Shown here piece by piece: positions 56,302 to 63,665 of a stretch of DNA of 64,000 nt. This DNA comes from Gordonia sp. UBA7599 (GTDB lineage Bacteria > Actinomycetota > Actinomycetes > Mycobacteriales > Mycobacteriaceae). The position numbers and the translations under genes are program-made. The notes under the pieces are model-generated. The model saw only the letters and a program-made list of their open reading frames with translations. It made no database searches and was not told where the DNA came from. Each line of letters opens with the position of its first letter. Position 1 is the first letter of the stretch. The DNA is taken from positions 59,342 through 123,341 of the forward strand of contig DLKD01000014.1 in the NCBI GenBank assembly GCA_002477755.1. Direction: 5' to 3'.

Positions 56302-56469
56302 ATGCGCGGACGCGACCAGTTCGAACACCAGGACCTCGGCCTCGGTTATCCGCCGGCCGACGAGACCGAAGACCTACGCGCACCCGCGCAAGGGAATGCC
56401 CCCGGTGCTCATCCGACCAAGAACGACACCGAGGGCGACCACACCACCAACCACCAAAAGGAGCAGTAG
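56302..56469 (+). CDS. small satellite protein, unknown
   Basis: 55 aa, ATG at 56302, two bases after the excisionase stop. Hydrophilic and probably disordered (GLGYPPADETEDLRAPAQGNAPGAHPTKNDTEGDHTTNHQKEQ). No function can be named. Confidence 0.5.
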   Translation: MRGRDQFEHQDLGLGYPPADETEDLRAPAQGNAPGAHPTKNDTEGDHTTNHQKEQ

Positions 56470-56661
56470 ATGCAACCCCAGCATATCGTCCGTACCCCGC
56501 TCGGCAATCCTGTCGAGTCAGTCCTCGGCTACCTCAACAGCAGGCACCCCGCCGCCCGTCAGAACGGCCGGTTCGCCGAGGTCCTCGTCGAGCTGCCCGA
56601 CGGCACGTTCACCTTCGAAGTCCTGCCCGTATCGGCACTGTCGATTGAGGTGACCCGATGA
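56470..56661 (+). CDS. small satellite protein, unknown
   Basis: 63 aa, ATG directly after the previous stop, AAAGGAGCA upstream. Sequence QHIVRTPLGNPVESVLGYLNSRHPAARQNGRFAEVLVELPDGTFTFEVLPVSALSIEV looks like a small alpha-beta fold. Its stop overlaps the next start by 4 nt. Confidence 0.6.
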   Translation: MQPQHIVRTPLGNPVESVLGYLNSRHPAARQNGRFAEVLVELPDGTFTFEVLPVSALSIEVTR

Positions 56662-57191
56662 GCCACCAGTCGCGCCTGTCCTGCGAGCATTGTGGCGACG
56701 AGGCCACCGTCGTCGACGACGACGGAGACTTCTTCATGGAGCAGCTCGACGAGTGGAACGAGCAGCACGCCCAGTGCGCCGAGCCCGAGTCTGAGGACAC
56801 CTTCGACCTTCACGGTTGGTGCGCCTACTGGTGTGCTCTCGCCCTCGACGGGACCGTTCCCCACAACGGCGCGACTGTCGCCGAGCACGGCAACTACTGC
56901 GCCGGACCGAACTACTTCGTCGACGGCCAGACCGCCGACGGCACTCCGGGTTGGTTCAACGTCTCACCGGTTCAGCGTTACCTGCACGGCACCGTCACGC
57001 GCGCCGAGTCGGCCCTACGGGAATCCCAACGCCACGCCGTGGGCCTGTCCTGGACCGACCCCGTCGACCCCGACCTCATCCTCTCCGCAGCCACAGCACG
57101 CGAACTCGGAGTGTTCCTGATCCGATGCGCCGACATCGCACTCGGCCTCGACCGCCCCGCTCGGCGGATCAACCGGCCAGGCGGTGCGTAG
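56658..57191 (+). CDS. satellite protein with N-terminal zinc-finger-like motif
   Basis: 177 aa. CEHCGDEATVVDDDGDFFMEQLDEWNEQHAQC has the Cys/His spacing of a zinc finger. The middle contains HGWCAYWCAL and ADGTPGWFNVSPVQRYL, and the C-terminal half DPDLILSAATARELGVFLIRCADIALGLDR is the type of segment seen in phage early proteins of mycobacteria and gordonia. No known role. Confidence 0.7.
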   Translation: MSHQSRLSCEHCGDEATVVDDDGDFFMEQLDEWNEQHAQCAEPESEDTFDLHGWCAYWCALALDGTVPHNGATVAEHGNYCAGPNYFVDGQTADGTPGWFNVSPVQRYLHGTVTRAESALRESQRHAVGLSWTDPVDPDLILSAATARELGVFLIRCADIALGLDRPARRINRPGGA

Positions 57192-57382
57192 TGGACGAGA
57201 GGACACAACACGTCGCCACTCTTCTACAGACAGCGCGACACAAGATCGGCCGGGCTCTGCGAGACCTCGACGAGTACGGCGCCGCCCTGGACTTGCTGCT
57301 ACTCGCCCAGGCCGCCGAGCACCTGGCCGAGGCAGTCGACGAGGCTGACCACCGACACGAGATCCGCCGAGGTCCCGAATGA
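57191..57382 (+). CDS. small helical satellite protein
   Basis: 63 aa, GTG start overlapping the previous stop by one base. Entirely helical (ERTQHVATLLQTARHKIGRALRDLDEYGAALDLLLLAQAAEHLAEAVDEADHR), likely a dimeric coiled coil. Role unknown. Confidence 0.6.
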   Translation: MDERTQHVATLLQTARHKIGRALRDLDEYGAALDLLLLAQAAEHLAEAVDEADHRHEIRRGPE

Positions 57383-57588
57383 CGGCGCGGGAATGCGGTG
57401 TGTGCGGGCGGCCGATGCTGTGCGAACAGCCCCAAAGGCATCTGGTCTGTTCCCCGGTGTGCCCGTCGTGCTGGGTACCGATCCTCGTCGGCGACCAGTG
57501 CGGCCGTTGCCCGACGTCGGTACCGCGTCTCGGCGTGCCCCGACCCGGCCCCAAGCCCAGCCGCAGGACGGGAGGTGCCCGCAGGTGA
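57379..57588 (+). CDS. small zinc-ribbon satellite protein
   Basis: 69 aa; ATG overlaps the previous stop by 4 nt. Eight Cys in CxxC pairs (CGVCGRPMLCEQPQRHLVCSPVCPSCWVPI, DQCGRCP) indicate two zinc-ribbon modules. Pro/Arg-rich tail (PRPGPKPSRRTGG). A DNA- or RNA-binding role is likely from the fold type but not proven. Confidence 0.65.
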   Translation: MTARECGVCGRPMLCEQPQRHLVCSPVCPSCWVPILVGDQCGRCPTSVPRLGVPRPGPKPSRRTGGARR

Positions 57589-57908
57589 GTCAACCGGCCT
57601 ACGCCACCGCCCTCGACGGTCTCCTCGGCACCCTGGAACGCCTGGAACGTCACGGCACCCCGCCCGTCCTCGGCACCCCGACATGGCGCGAACTGCCCGA
57701 CGGTCATCCGCTGCGCGCCGCCGCGATCCTCAGAGCCGCTTTGCTGTGGTGCTTCGAGCACGACCTTGCCGACGACCACACCGAGCGCATGAAGACGGCC
57801 GCGCTCGACGTCGTCGACGGTACCGACTGGGCGGCCGCAGCCAACAGCATCCGCCGGCGTGACGAAGCGATCAAGAGTGGCGCTCGCATCGAAAGGAGGT
57901 CCGCGTGA
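57585..57908 (+). CDS. DUF2742 family protein
   Basis: 107 aa, GTG start in a 4-nt GTGA overlap. The segment PVLGTPTWRELPDGHPLRAAAILRAALLWCFEHDLA ... GTDWAAAANSI matches DUF2742, a family known almost only from small actinobacterial prophages and phiRv1-like elements, directly upstream of the replication ATPase. Function unknown. Confidence 0.72.
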   Translation: MSQPAYATALDGLLGTLERLERHGTPPVLGTPTWRELPDGHPLRAAAILRAALLWCFEHDLADDHTERMKTAALDVVDGTDWAAAANSIRRRDEAIKSGARIERRSA

Positions 57909-59104
57909 GCGAACCCGACCACCAGATCACCCCGGCCGATGTCGCCGCGAACACCAAACCCAAACCACCCCGGCAACGCCAACGCACCCGCGCAGGCAAA
58001 TCGAATACGCCGAGTCTGGCAGCGGTGGCCGAGCCGGTGCCGAGGCCCGGCCCGGAGCTGATGCGCGACCTCAAGGCCACCATTGCCCGGTACTGCGTCC
58101 TGCCGACCGAGTCCGCGCTCATCGCCGTGACCCTGTATGCGGCCTACACCCACCTGTCAGACAGCTTCGACTACGCGCCGCGCATGGTGGTGCGATCGGC
58201 GATGAAACGCTCCGGTAAGTCCCGGCTCCTCGAAGTCCTCGCCGAGCTGGTCCACCAGCCATTGCAAACGATCAACGCGACGGTGCCCTACATCTTCCGC
58301 AGCCTGTCCGACCAGGACCCGCCCACGCTGATCTTCGACGAGGCCGACACCGTGTTCGGCACCAAGGCCAAGGCCGAGGCGAACGAGGACTTGCGCGGCC
58401 TGCTCAACGCCGGATTCCGCCGCGGGCAGACCGTGGGCCGCACCGTCGGCCCGATGCACACCCCGCAACAGTTCCCGACGTTCGCCCCGGCGGTCCTGGC
58501 CGGTATCGGCCGCATGCCCGACACCATTGAGGACCGCGCCGTGGTCATCGTGATGAAGCGCCGCAAGCCCACCGAGACCGTTGAACAGTTCCGGTTCGGC
58601 CGCGACGTGCCGATCCTGCACGAGCTGCGCGCCGAGCTCGCCCGGTGGGCCGAGACCATCACCCCGGGCATACCCGAGGACCTACCCGTCTACGACCGCG
58701 AGGCAGACACCTGGGAGCCGCTGATCGCGGTCGCCGACGCCGCCGGCGGCCACTGGCCGCAGCTTGCGCGCATGGCGTGCAAGGTGATGTGTGGTGCGGC
58801 TGGCGACGACGACGCCGACCAGCTCCCCACGATGCTGCTGGCCGACATCAAGGAAGTGTTCGACGAACGCATGCACGGGACGACGTTCCTCGCGTCCAAC
58901 GTGCTGTGCGACGAGCTGCGCAAGATCGACGACGCCCCGTGGTCGTCGATGGAACTGAACCCGACCAAGCTCGGAATGAAGCTCGGAGACCACCGCATCC
59001 GATCGCGCCGTCGGCCCGAGGGGGACCGCAAGCGCGGCTACTTCCGCGAGGACTTCATCGACGTGTGGGAGCGCCATCTACCCGCGCGAGGCGACGATGC
59101 CTAG
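57905..59104 (+). CDS. DUF3631 P-loop ATPase, satellite replication protein
   Basis: 399 aa, GTG start, 4-nt overlap with the DUF2742 gene. Walker A around Lys105 (SAMKRSGKSRLLEVL), Walker B LIFDEAD (142-148), sensor-like RMPDTIEDRAVVIVMKRR. The C-terminal DUF3631 region has an expected helical/winged end (IRSRRRPEGDRKRGYFREDFIDVWERHLP). Such proteins are primase/helicase-like replication factors of mini-prophages and plasmids. The iteron-like block starts right after its stop codon, as replication initiators and their origins often lie together. Confidence 0.82.
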   Translation: MSEPDHQITPADVAANTKPKPPRQRQRTRAGKSNTPSLAAVAEPVPRPGPELMRDLKATIARYCVLPTESALIAVTLYAAYTHLSDSFDYAPRMVVRSAMKRSGKSRLLEVLAELVHQPLQTINATVPYIFRSLSDQDPPTLIFDEADTVFGTKAKAEANEDLRGLLNAGFRRGQTVGRTVGPMHTPQQFPTFAPAVLAGIGRMPDTIEDRAVVIVMKRRKPTETVEQFRFGRDVPILHELRAELARWAETITPGIPEDLPVYDREADTWEPLIAVADAAGGHWPQLARMACKVMCGAAGDDDADQLPTMLLADIKEVFDERMHGTTFLASNVLCDELRKIDDAPWSSMELNPTKLGMKLGDHRIRSRRRPEGDRKRGYFREDFIDVWERHLPARGDDA

Positions 59105-59105
59105 C

Positions 59106-59296
59106 CGTAAGGGTGTCCAAGGGTGTCCAGGGTGTCCCGTTCGCAGGTCAGAGCACACGTCCACCCTGAAAAGCGAGGGCGTCCCAAAGGTGTCCCGTCC
59201 ACCCCTGGGACACCCTGGGACACCCTTACCGAATCGGCCAAAAACATGCCCTGACCAGGCAACGGGACACCCTGGACACCCTTGGACACCCTTACG
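59106..59296. repeat. iteron-like block with perfect 36-bp inverted repeat, candidate replication origin
   Basis: 59106-59141 and 59261-59296 are exact inverted copies. Each arm holds three GGTGTCC units, and about four more in either orientation lie in the 119-nt middle (for example GGGACACC at 59210-59225), where a second smaller hairpin can form. The same motif occurs roughly ten times in 190 nt. Frames across it are low-complexity (GVQGV-type) and probably not translated. It lies between the DUF3631 gene and the next operon segment; it could also act as a terminator. Confidence 0.65.
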
Positions 59297-59315
59297 GACA
59301 GAAACGGTAGCGAGA

Positions 59316-59486
59316 ATGACCGAACCGACCCTTGAGACGCGGCGTCTGCGCCACGGTTGCACCGCTGTCTACCTTCCACGAGATCCCCGCAGAGTGTCTG
59401 TCGAGCGTCTCGGCGCCACCCACCTGTTCCGCGTCCTGCGCGGCGCCCTGCACCTCGTCGACAGCGGCACCGAGGCCGCGTCGTGA
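59316..59486 (+). CDS. small satellite protein, unknown
   Basis: 56 aa from the ATG at 59316, chosen because the longer frame runs into the repeat block. Sequence RRLRHGCTAVYLPRDPRRVSVERLGATHLFRVLRGALHLVDSG. The stop overlaps the WhiB start by 4 nt (GTGA). Confidence 0.6.
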   Translation: MTEPTLETRRLRHGCTAVYLPRDPRRVSVERLGATHLFRVLRGALHLVDSGTEAAS

Positions 59487-59797
59487 CCGCCACCCAACCG
59501 CGCCCCGAACCCGACGTCGTCGAGCTCCTCGCCCGCATCCTGCGCGACGGTGCGGATCTCGCTGGCGCCGAATGCATCGGCAACCCAGATCCGTTCGATC
59601 CACCCGGCCCCGTCGAACCCCTCGACGACGTCGAATACCGGCACCGCGCCGCGGCTGCGATCTGTGCGCGTTGCCCAGTCCTGGACCGCTGCACCGACTG
59701 GGCACAGTCGCAACCGGCCGACGGCATGGTCCGCGCCGGCCACCTACCCATCACACCCCGCCCCCCAGGACGCCCCCGAAAGGACACCGCCGCATGA
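59483..59797 (+). CDS. phage-type WhiB-like iron-sulfur regulator
   Basis: 104 aa, GTG start. Four Cys in WhiB spacing: Cys31 (AECIGNPDPF), Cys61, Cys64 and Cys70 (ICARCPVLDRC), which bind a [4Fe-4S] cluster. The usual GVWGG turn is replaced by GMVRAGH. The short basic tail (PRPPGRPRKD) resembles the DNA-binding end of host Wbl proteins. Wbl proteins act with the sigma-A subunit of RNA polymerase; a phage-encoded one, WhiB of TM4, blocks host WhiB2 and superinfection. A similar role here is an inference. Confidence 0.85.
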   Translation: MTATQPRPEPDVVELLARILRDGADLAGAECIGNPDPFDPPGPVEPLDDVEYRHRAAAAICARCPVLDRCTDWAQSQPADGMVRAGHLPITPRPPGRPRKDTAA

Positions 59798-60267
59798 ACA
59801 ACCCGACGTTCGACGACGACCACGAGTTCAACGACTACGAAACCAACTGGCTCAATTGGGCCGCGCAAACGATGCTCGAACGCGACTGGCATGGCACCGC
59901 CCGCGACGCCCGGTTCCTGTCGATGCTGGCCGAACGCTACCGCCTCGAAGACGAGGCTGACCCGGAGCGGTCCGCCGCAAACTTGGCCAAGACGCGCCGC
60001 CGAATCCGCATCGAACGCGCCGTCGTCGGCTGCCTGATCCACGGCCGCGCCGGATACCAAATCGGATTCACCGACGCATTCGTCGGACTCCTACCTGTCG
60101 TCGACAACGTCACGGTAAGCGAATTGTCCGGCCCGCTGTTCTGGGCATTGAGCCAACCCTCAGACCGGCTACGCGACTACCTGACCATCACCTACGCGCT
60201 CGCCGAGTCCGACCAGGAGCAGACAGACCGCATCCGAGACCGTGACCGTCGTGAGGATGAGCAGTGA
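59794..60267 (+). CDS. satellite protein of unknown function
   Basis: 157 aa; ATG overlaps the WhiB stop by 4 nt. Acidic start (NNPTFDDDHEFNDYETNWLNWAAQTMLERDW), then basic helices (NLAKTRRRIRIERAVVGCLIHGRAGYQIGFTDAFVGLLPVVDNV). No family recognised. Its position between the regulator and the head genes leaves a role in replication or head assembly open. Confidence 0.65.
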   Translation: MNNPTFDDDHEFNDYETNWLNWAAQTMLERDWHGTARDARFLSMLAERYRLEDEADPERSAANLAKTRRRIRIERAVVGCLIHGRAGYQIGFTDAFVGLLPVVDNVTVSELSGPLFWALSQPSDRLRDYLTITYALAESDQEQTDRIRDRDRREDEQ

Positions 60268-60665
60268 AAACCGCAGCGGTCAACGGAGTGCTCCTCGACG
60301 AGGCCGACACACGTCTAGTCGTCGACGTCCTCGGCTACCTCGGCCGGGTCGCCACCGAGAACGGCCGCCGCCCGACACCGAAGGTTGAGGCCCTGCGCCG
60401 ACGCCTGCAATCCGCGTACGCGTCTGTTTCGGCCCGCACTGTTTCTGACGGCGCGAGCCTCAGCGGCCCGACGCGTCCCCGACTGTTGCCTGAAGGGTAT
60501 GAACTCGTCGACACGGCCCAGGCCGCACGGCTCCTCGGCACCACCGCGGACACGGTCCGGTATCACGCTCGCCGCGGATCTCTACCGGCTCAGCGTGCCG
60601 GTGGGCGGTGGCTACTTGACGCGGCAGCCGTCGCAGCTATCGCCGAACAACGCGCCCGCCGATAG
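60264..60665 (+). CDS. DNA-binding protein with C-terminal excisionase-type HTH, upstream of the head genes
   Basis: 133 aa, GTG start. The C-terminal ~55 residues (ELVDTAQAARLLGTTADTVRYHARRGSLPAQRAGGRWLLDAAAVAAIAEQ) are a MerR/excisionase-like winged helix. The N-terminal part is helical (LVVDVLGYLGRVATENGRRPTPKVEALRRRLQ). Mini-prophages carry such a protein just before the protease. Its place, where small terminase genes usually lie, makes a DNA-recognition role in packaging possible, but this is only positional. Confidence 0.7.
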   Translation: MKTAAVNGVLLDEADTRLVVDVLGYLGRVATENGRRPTPKVEALRRRLQSAYASVSARTVSDGASLSGPTRPRLLPEGYELVDTAQAARLLGTTADTVRYHARRGSLPAQRAGGRWLLDAAAVAAIAEQRARR

Positions 60666-61263
60666 CTGGTACCGCTTCGCCGCCACCACCACCACCACCG
60701 GCGCCGAGGTGTTCATCTACGACGCCATCAGCGGCCGCACCAGCGTCGCAAGCTTCATCGCCGAACTGGCCGCCCTCGACGGCGCCCCCGTCACCGTCCG
60801 AATCAACTCCGGTGGTGGCGACGTATACAGCGCCATCGCCATCGCCAACGCAATCCGCCGCCACCCTGGCCGCACCACCGTCGTCGTCGACGGCCTCGCC
60901 GCCAGCGCCGCCAGCTTCATCGCCGTCTGTGCAGATCAAACCCTCATCGCACCCAACGCCGAGCTCATGATCCACGACGCCGCGGTCCTGGACACCAGCG
61001 GCAACCCCGCCGAGCTGCGCGACCTCGCCGACGACCTCGACCGCATCAGCGACAACATCGCCAGCATGTACGCCGCGAAGGCCGGCGGCAGCGTCGAATC
61101 GTGGCGCAAGCTCATGCGCACCGAAACGTGGTACACCGCCGAACAGGCCGTCACAGCCGGACTGGCCGACCGAATCCTCACCGAGGACCGCCCCGCCGCG
61201 ATCCGCGGCAACAACCTGCGCATCGTCGCCGCCGCGCGCCGCGCACGCACCCACCGAAAGTAG
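60601..61263 (+). CDS. ClpP-like prohead protease
   Basis: 220 aa from the GTG at 60601 (60595 is an alternative); it overlaps the upstream gene by 65 nt in another frame. ClpP/SppA fold: RINSGGGDVYSAIAIANAIRRH (69-), nucleophile Ser102 in DGLAASAAS, His125 in LMIHDAA, and Asp190 in AVTAGLADRI. Phage ClpP-like enzymes mature the head by cutting scaffold and capsid. Directly followed by cement and capsid genes. Confidence 0.87.
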   Translation: MGGGYLTRQPSQLSPNNAPADSWYRFAATTTTTGAEVFIYDAISGRTSVASFIAELAALDGAPVTVRINSGGGDVYSAIAIANAIRRHPGRTTVVVDGLAASAASFIAVCADQTLIAPNAELMIHDAAVLDTSGNPAELRDLADDLDRISDNIASMYAAKAGGSVESWRKLMRTETWYTAEQAVTAGLADRILTEDRPAAIRGNNLRIVAAARRARTHRK

Positions 61264-61273
61264 GTATCCCGTC

Positions 61274-61633
61274 ATGTCCGTTATTCCACAGGCCCGCGTC
61301 TACGCCCCCGGCGCCGACGTCACATGCACCGCAACCGCCGCGATCACCGCCCGCCGCTTCGTCGGCGTCTCCGGTAACCGCTCCGCCCGCGGGAACATCG
61401 CCGTTGCCACCGCCACCGCCGCCGCGCGCGCGTTCGGAGTCGCCCGCAACGACGCCGCCACAGGTGAACTCGTCGGCATCGTCCGCGTCACCGCCGGAGG
61501 CACCATCGCCGCCGGTGCCGACGTCGAAGTCGGCGCTGACGGCAAAGCCGTGACCAAGGCCAGCGGCATCCCCGTCGGCTACGCCGTCACCGGCGCCACC
61601 AACAACGCCGTCGTCGAGCTCGCCCTCTTCTAA
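61274..61633 (+). CDS. capsid cement/decoration protein (DUF2190-like)
   Basis: 119 aa, ATG at 61274. Ala/Gly/Val-rich all-beta sequence: YAPGADVTCTATAAITARRFVGVSGNRSARGNIAVATATAAARAFGVARNDAATGELVGIVR ... GGTIAAGADVEVGADGKAVTKASGIPVGYAV, the pattern of DUF2190 capsid-stabilising proteins that sit on the head surface. Its position between protease and capsid genes is the usual one. Confidence 0.78.
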   Translation: MSVIPQARVYAPGADVTCTATAAITARRFVGVSGNRSARGNIAVATATAAARAFGVARNDAATGELVGIVRVTAGGTIAAGADVEVGADGKAVTKASGIPVGYAVTGATNNAVVELALF

Positions 61634-61652
61634 GCCCGAAAGGAACCCCACC

Positions 61653-62534
61653 ATGACCAGCTCACTCGTTCCCAAGCTCGACGGCCGCAACCTGACCGTC
61701 GACGTCGCCCTCAAACAGCCCACGATCATCCGCGACCGTATCGCCCGACTCGCCGACGATCAGATCCTGTTGCCTCACCTGTTCCACGGCCTCGGCAAGC
61801 CCGTCGAAGGCGGAGGCCTGTTGTACACCGTCACCAAGAATGAAGACCTGTACACCAGCGACGTTGAGACCCGAGCCCCCGGCGACGAATACAAGGTCGT
61901 CGAAGGCACCGACCCCGAAGTCCGCAAAGCCGATTTGGCCGATTGGGGCGGCAAATTCCAGGTCTTCGACGAGGCCCGCCGCCGCAACGATGTCGACGCC
62001 GTCGACCAGCAGACCACCCAACTCGCCAACACGATCACCCGCCGCCTGGACAAAGCCGTTGTCGACGCCATCAACGCCGCAGTCACCGGCGACAACATCG
62101 TCCCCGGCAACGACTGGACCGCCCTACAATTCGCCGACGGCGCCGAAGACGTCACCCCCACCAGCGAACGGCCCACCGCCGACTTTTCCGCCGCCCAACT
62201 CGCCGCCGACCTCCAACAGCTCGGCGTCCGCCACGACCTACTCCTCGTCGGCGCCGAAGCAGCCCACCACCTACGCGTCGCCTACGCCGAGAAACTCGCC
62301 GGGATGCTCGACTCCGCCGGACTCAAACTCGTCGTCAACCCGCAAATCCCCACCGGGCAAGCATGGGTCGCCAAGGCCGGAGAGGTCGGCGTCGTCGGTT
62401 TCGAACAACCCCTGACCGTCATCACCTGGCGCGACGAAGCCACCCGCTCCACATGGGTGCAGTGCTACGTCGTCCCGGCCGTGGCCGTCAACCGACCCCA
62501 CGCCATGAAGAAACTCACCGGCCTGGCCGGCTAA
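61653..62534 (+). CDS. major capsid protein (HK97 fold)
   Basis: 293 aa, ATG at 61653 with GAAAGGA upstream. Sequence LTVDVALKQPTIIRDRIARLADDQILLPHLF ... APGDEYKVVEGTDPEVRKADLADWGGKFQVFDEARRRNDVDAVDQQTTQLANTITRRLDKAVVDAIN gives the N-arm and spine helix; TAADLQQLGVRHDLLLVGAEAAHHLRVAY and C-terminal TVITWRDEATRSTWVQCYVVPAVAVNRPHAMKKLTG give the A-domain. This resembles capsid proteins of small gordonia and mycobacterial phages. Product would form the satellite head; its size relative to the helper cannot be read from sequence. Confidence 0.85.
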   Translation: MTSSLVPKLDGRNLTVDVALKQPTIIRDRIARLADDQILLPHLFHGLGKPVEGGGLLYTVTKNEDLYTSDVETRAPGDEYKVVEGTDPEVRKADLADWGGKFQVFDEARRRNDVDAVDQQTTQLANTITRRLDKAVVDAINAAVTGDNIVPGNDWTALQFADGAEDVTPTSERPTADFSAAQLAADLQQLGVRHDLLLVGAEAAHHLRVAYAEKLAGMLDSAGLKLVVNPQIPTGQAWVAKAGEVGVVGFEQPLTVITWRDEATRSTWVQCYVVPAVAVNRPHAMKKLTGLAG

Positions 62535-62553
62535 CCCGAAAGGACACACCGAC

Positions 62554-63036
62554 ATGGCACTCACACTCGAGTTCGACGACACCCAACAAGGCGCCCTGTT
62601 CGACCTGCTGGGCATCCCCACCGGCACCGACGTCACCGTCGACGCCCTCCTCGAAGTCCTCGCCGACGCCCTCGACCACGACGACCAGGACGAACCGCAG
62701 CCGTCGAACGTCGCCGCCATCGCCAACCGCCTCGGAATGGACGTCATCGACTCCGACAGCCTCGCAGCACTACGCCGCGACGCCGACGAAGGCCGCCGAC
62801 TCGCCGCCGAAGCCGCCCGCACCAAAGTCGAGACCCTCGTCGACAACGCCATCCGCCGCGGCAAGATCACCCCCGCCCGCCGTAAACACTGGGTCACTCT
62901 CATCACCAACGACGCCGCCCTCGGCGACACCCTCAACGCCATCCCCGACGAAACCGCCATCCCCCTCACCGAAATTGGCCACGGCATCGACGACGACGGC
63001 GACGACCTCACCCAACCCGCACCCTGGTTCCGATAG
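62554..63036 (+). CDS. scaffold-like protein (Mu I protein C-terminus type)
   Basis: 160 aa, ATG at 62554. The acidic start (DALLEVLADALDHDDQDEPQ) is followed by a helical region and RRGKITPARRKHWVTLITNDAALGDTLNAIPDE, which resembles the C-terminal scaffold part of Mu-like I/Z proteins ('GKITPAQR...' repeat). This placement after the capsid gene is unusual (scaffolds usually lie before). It ends the head operon. The scaffold assignment is inferred. Confidence 0.6.
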   Translation: MALTLEFDDTQQGALFDLLGIPTGTDVTVDALLEVLADALDHDDQDEPQPSNVAAIANRLGMDVIDSDSLAALRRDADEGRRLAAEAARTKVETLVDNAIRRGKITPARRKHWVTLITNDAALGDTLNAIPDETAIPLTEIGHGIDDDGDDLTQPAPWFR

Positions 63037-63337
63037 AAACCTCGGCGTCAAACACACCCAGCCGCGCAGGATGTCTGGCACAGCCAGGCGGCACGGGAAC
63101 GCATGGCGGCATCACCACGGAGGCCACAACATTGAGAGGTCTCCCAGTGCCGACCAGCGCCGAACCGCAGAGCCCGCGACCCGCTCCAGGTCGCGGGCTC
63201 TCGCAACGGCACCCCGAAAATATTCGGGCACCGGCCCCACCTGACTGCGCCGGTAGCCAGGAAATTTTTTTCGGGAGCGGCTGTGGTGGGCGGGATTTGT
63301 TCGGGTTGACCCTGGGAATGCCCTGTTGCGGTGCTCA
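63037..63337. other. non-coding stretch after the head operon
   Basis: No convincing gene is present. A strong hairpin lies at 63170-63200. The rest includes an AT-rich stretch (AGGAAATTTTTTTCGGG near 63260) unusual for the region. In satellites such a segment may carry the packaging (pac/cos) signal used by the helper, but no motif identifies it here. Confidence 0.5.
63170..63200 (+). terminator. hairpin terminator of the head operon
   Basis: Perfect 11-bp stem GAGCCCGCGAC (63170-63180) with GTCGCGGGCTC (63190-63200), loop of 9 nt, located 134 nt after the last head gene. No U-tract, as usual in actinobacteria. Confidence 0.65.
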
Positions 63338-63589
63338 TCACCGCCGCCGCGCATCGTGTTCGACGACCTGCTCGGCATCACCAGCAATCCGCTGCCCGTC
63401 GGGCATTTCGAGCGCATCGATGGACGACGGCAAATCGTCTGAGTTCAGACGATTTAGGTTCCGGCCGATCGACATCAGGTAGCGCGCCCGCGACTCACTG
63501 ATCCCGACCTCGGCCAGCATGGGCAGCCACTCGCCGTGCGCGACATCGGTCTTCGCGGTTGCGGGTACGCGGTATCGTGGGCAACACAT
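63338..63589 (-). pseudogene. fragment of a DUF3102-like phage protein
   Basis: The frame reads AKTDVAHGEWLPMLAEVGISESRARYLMSIGRNLNRLN, like the 'AK..L.HGEW..WL......S..TA..YM....N' core of DUF3102 proteins from phages and mobile elements. The normal N-terminal ~30 residues are missing, and no ribosome site precedes the possible ATG at 63589. A 24-bp palindrome lies inside the frame. It is probably a remnant left at the attR end. Confidence 0.45.
63432..63455. promoter_or_regulatory. perfect 24-bp palindrome
   Basis: AAATCGTCTGA-GT-TCAGACGATTT, 11-bp perfect arms. It lies inside the DUF3102-like remnant near attR. Possible roles are an integrase/Xis arm site, a transcription terminator or a helper-phage packaging mark. 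Confidence 0.5.
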
Positions 63590-63665
63590 GGCGTGGCAGC
63601 GGTAGGGGAGTGACCCCGATCCGCAGTAAGACCAATCATCCGATCCGATTTTCAGGAGATCCGTC

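Noticed and set aside
59097-59315. Coding region through the GGTGTCC repeat block
   Set aside because: The frames are low-complexity in both strands (GVQGV, GCPGCP) and the block is an inverted-repeat array; the gene after it has its own ATG at 59316.
60601-63036. Encapsulin nanocompartment instead of phage head
   Set aside because: The capsid gene is accompanied by a ClpP-like protease, cement and scaffold-like proteins and lies in an integrated element; encapsulins lack a maturation protease and instead have cargo enzymes.
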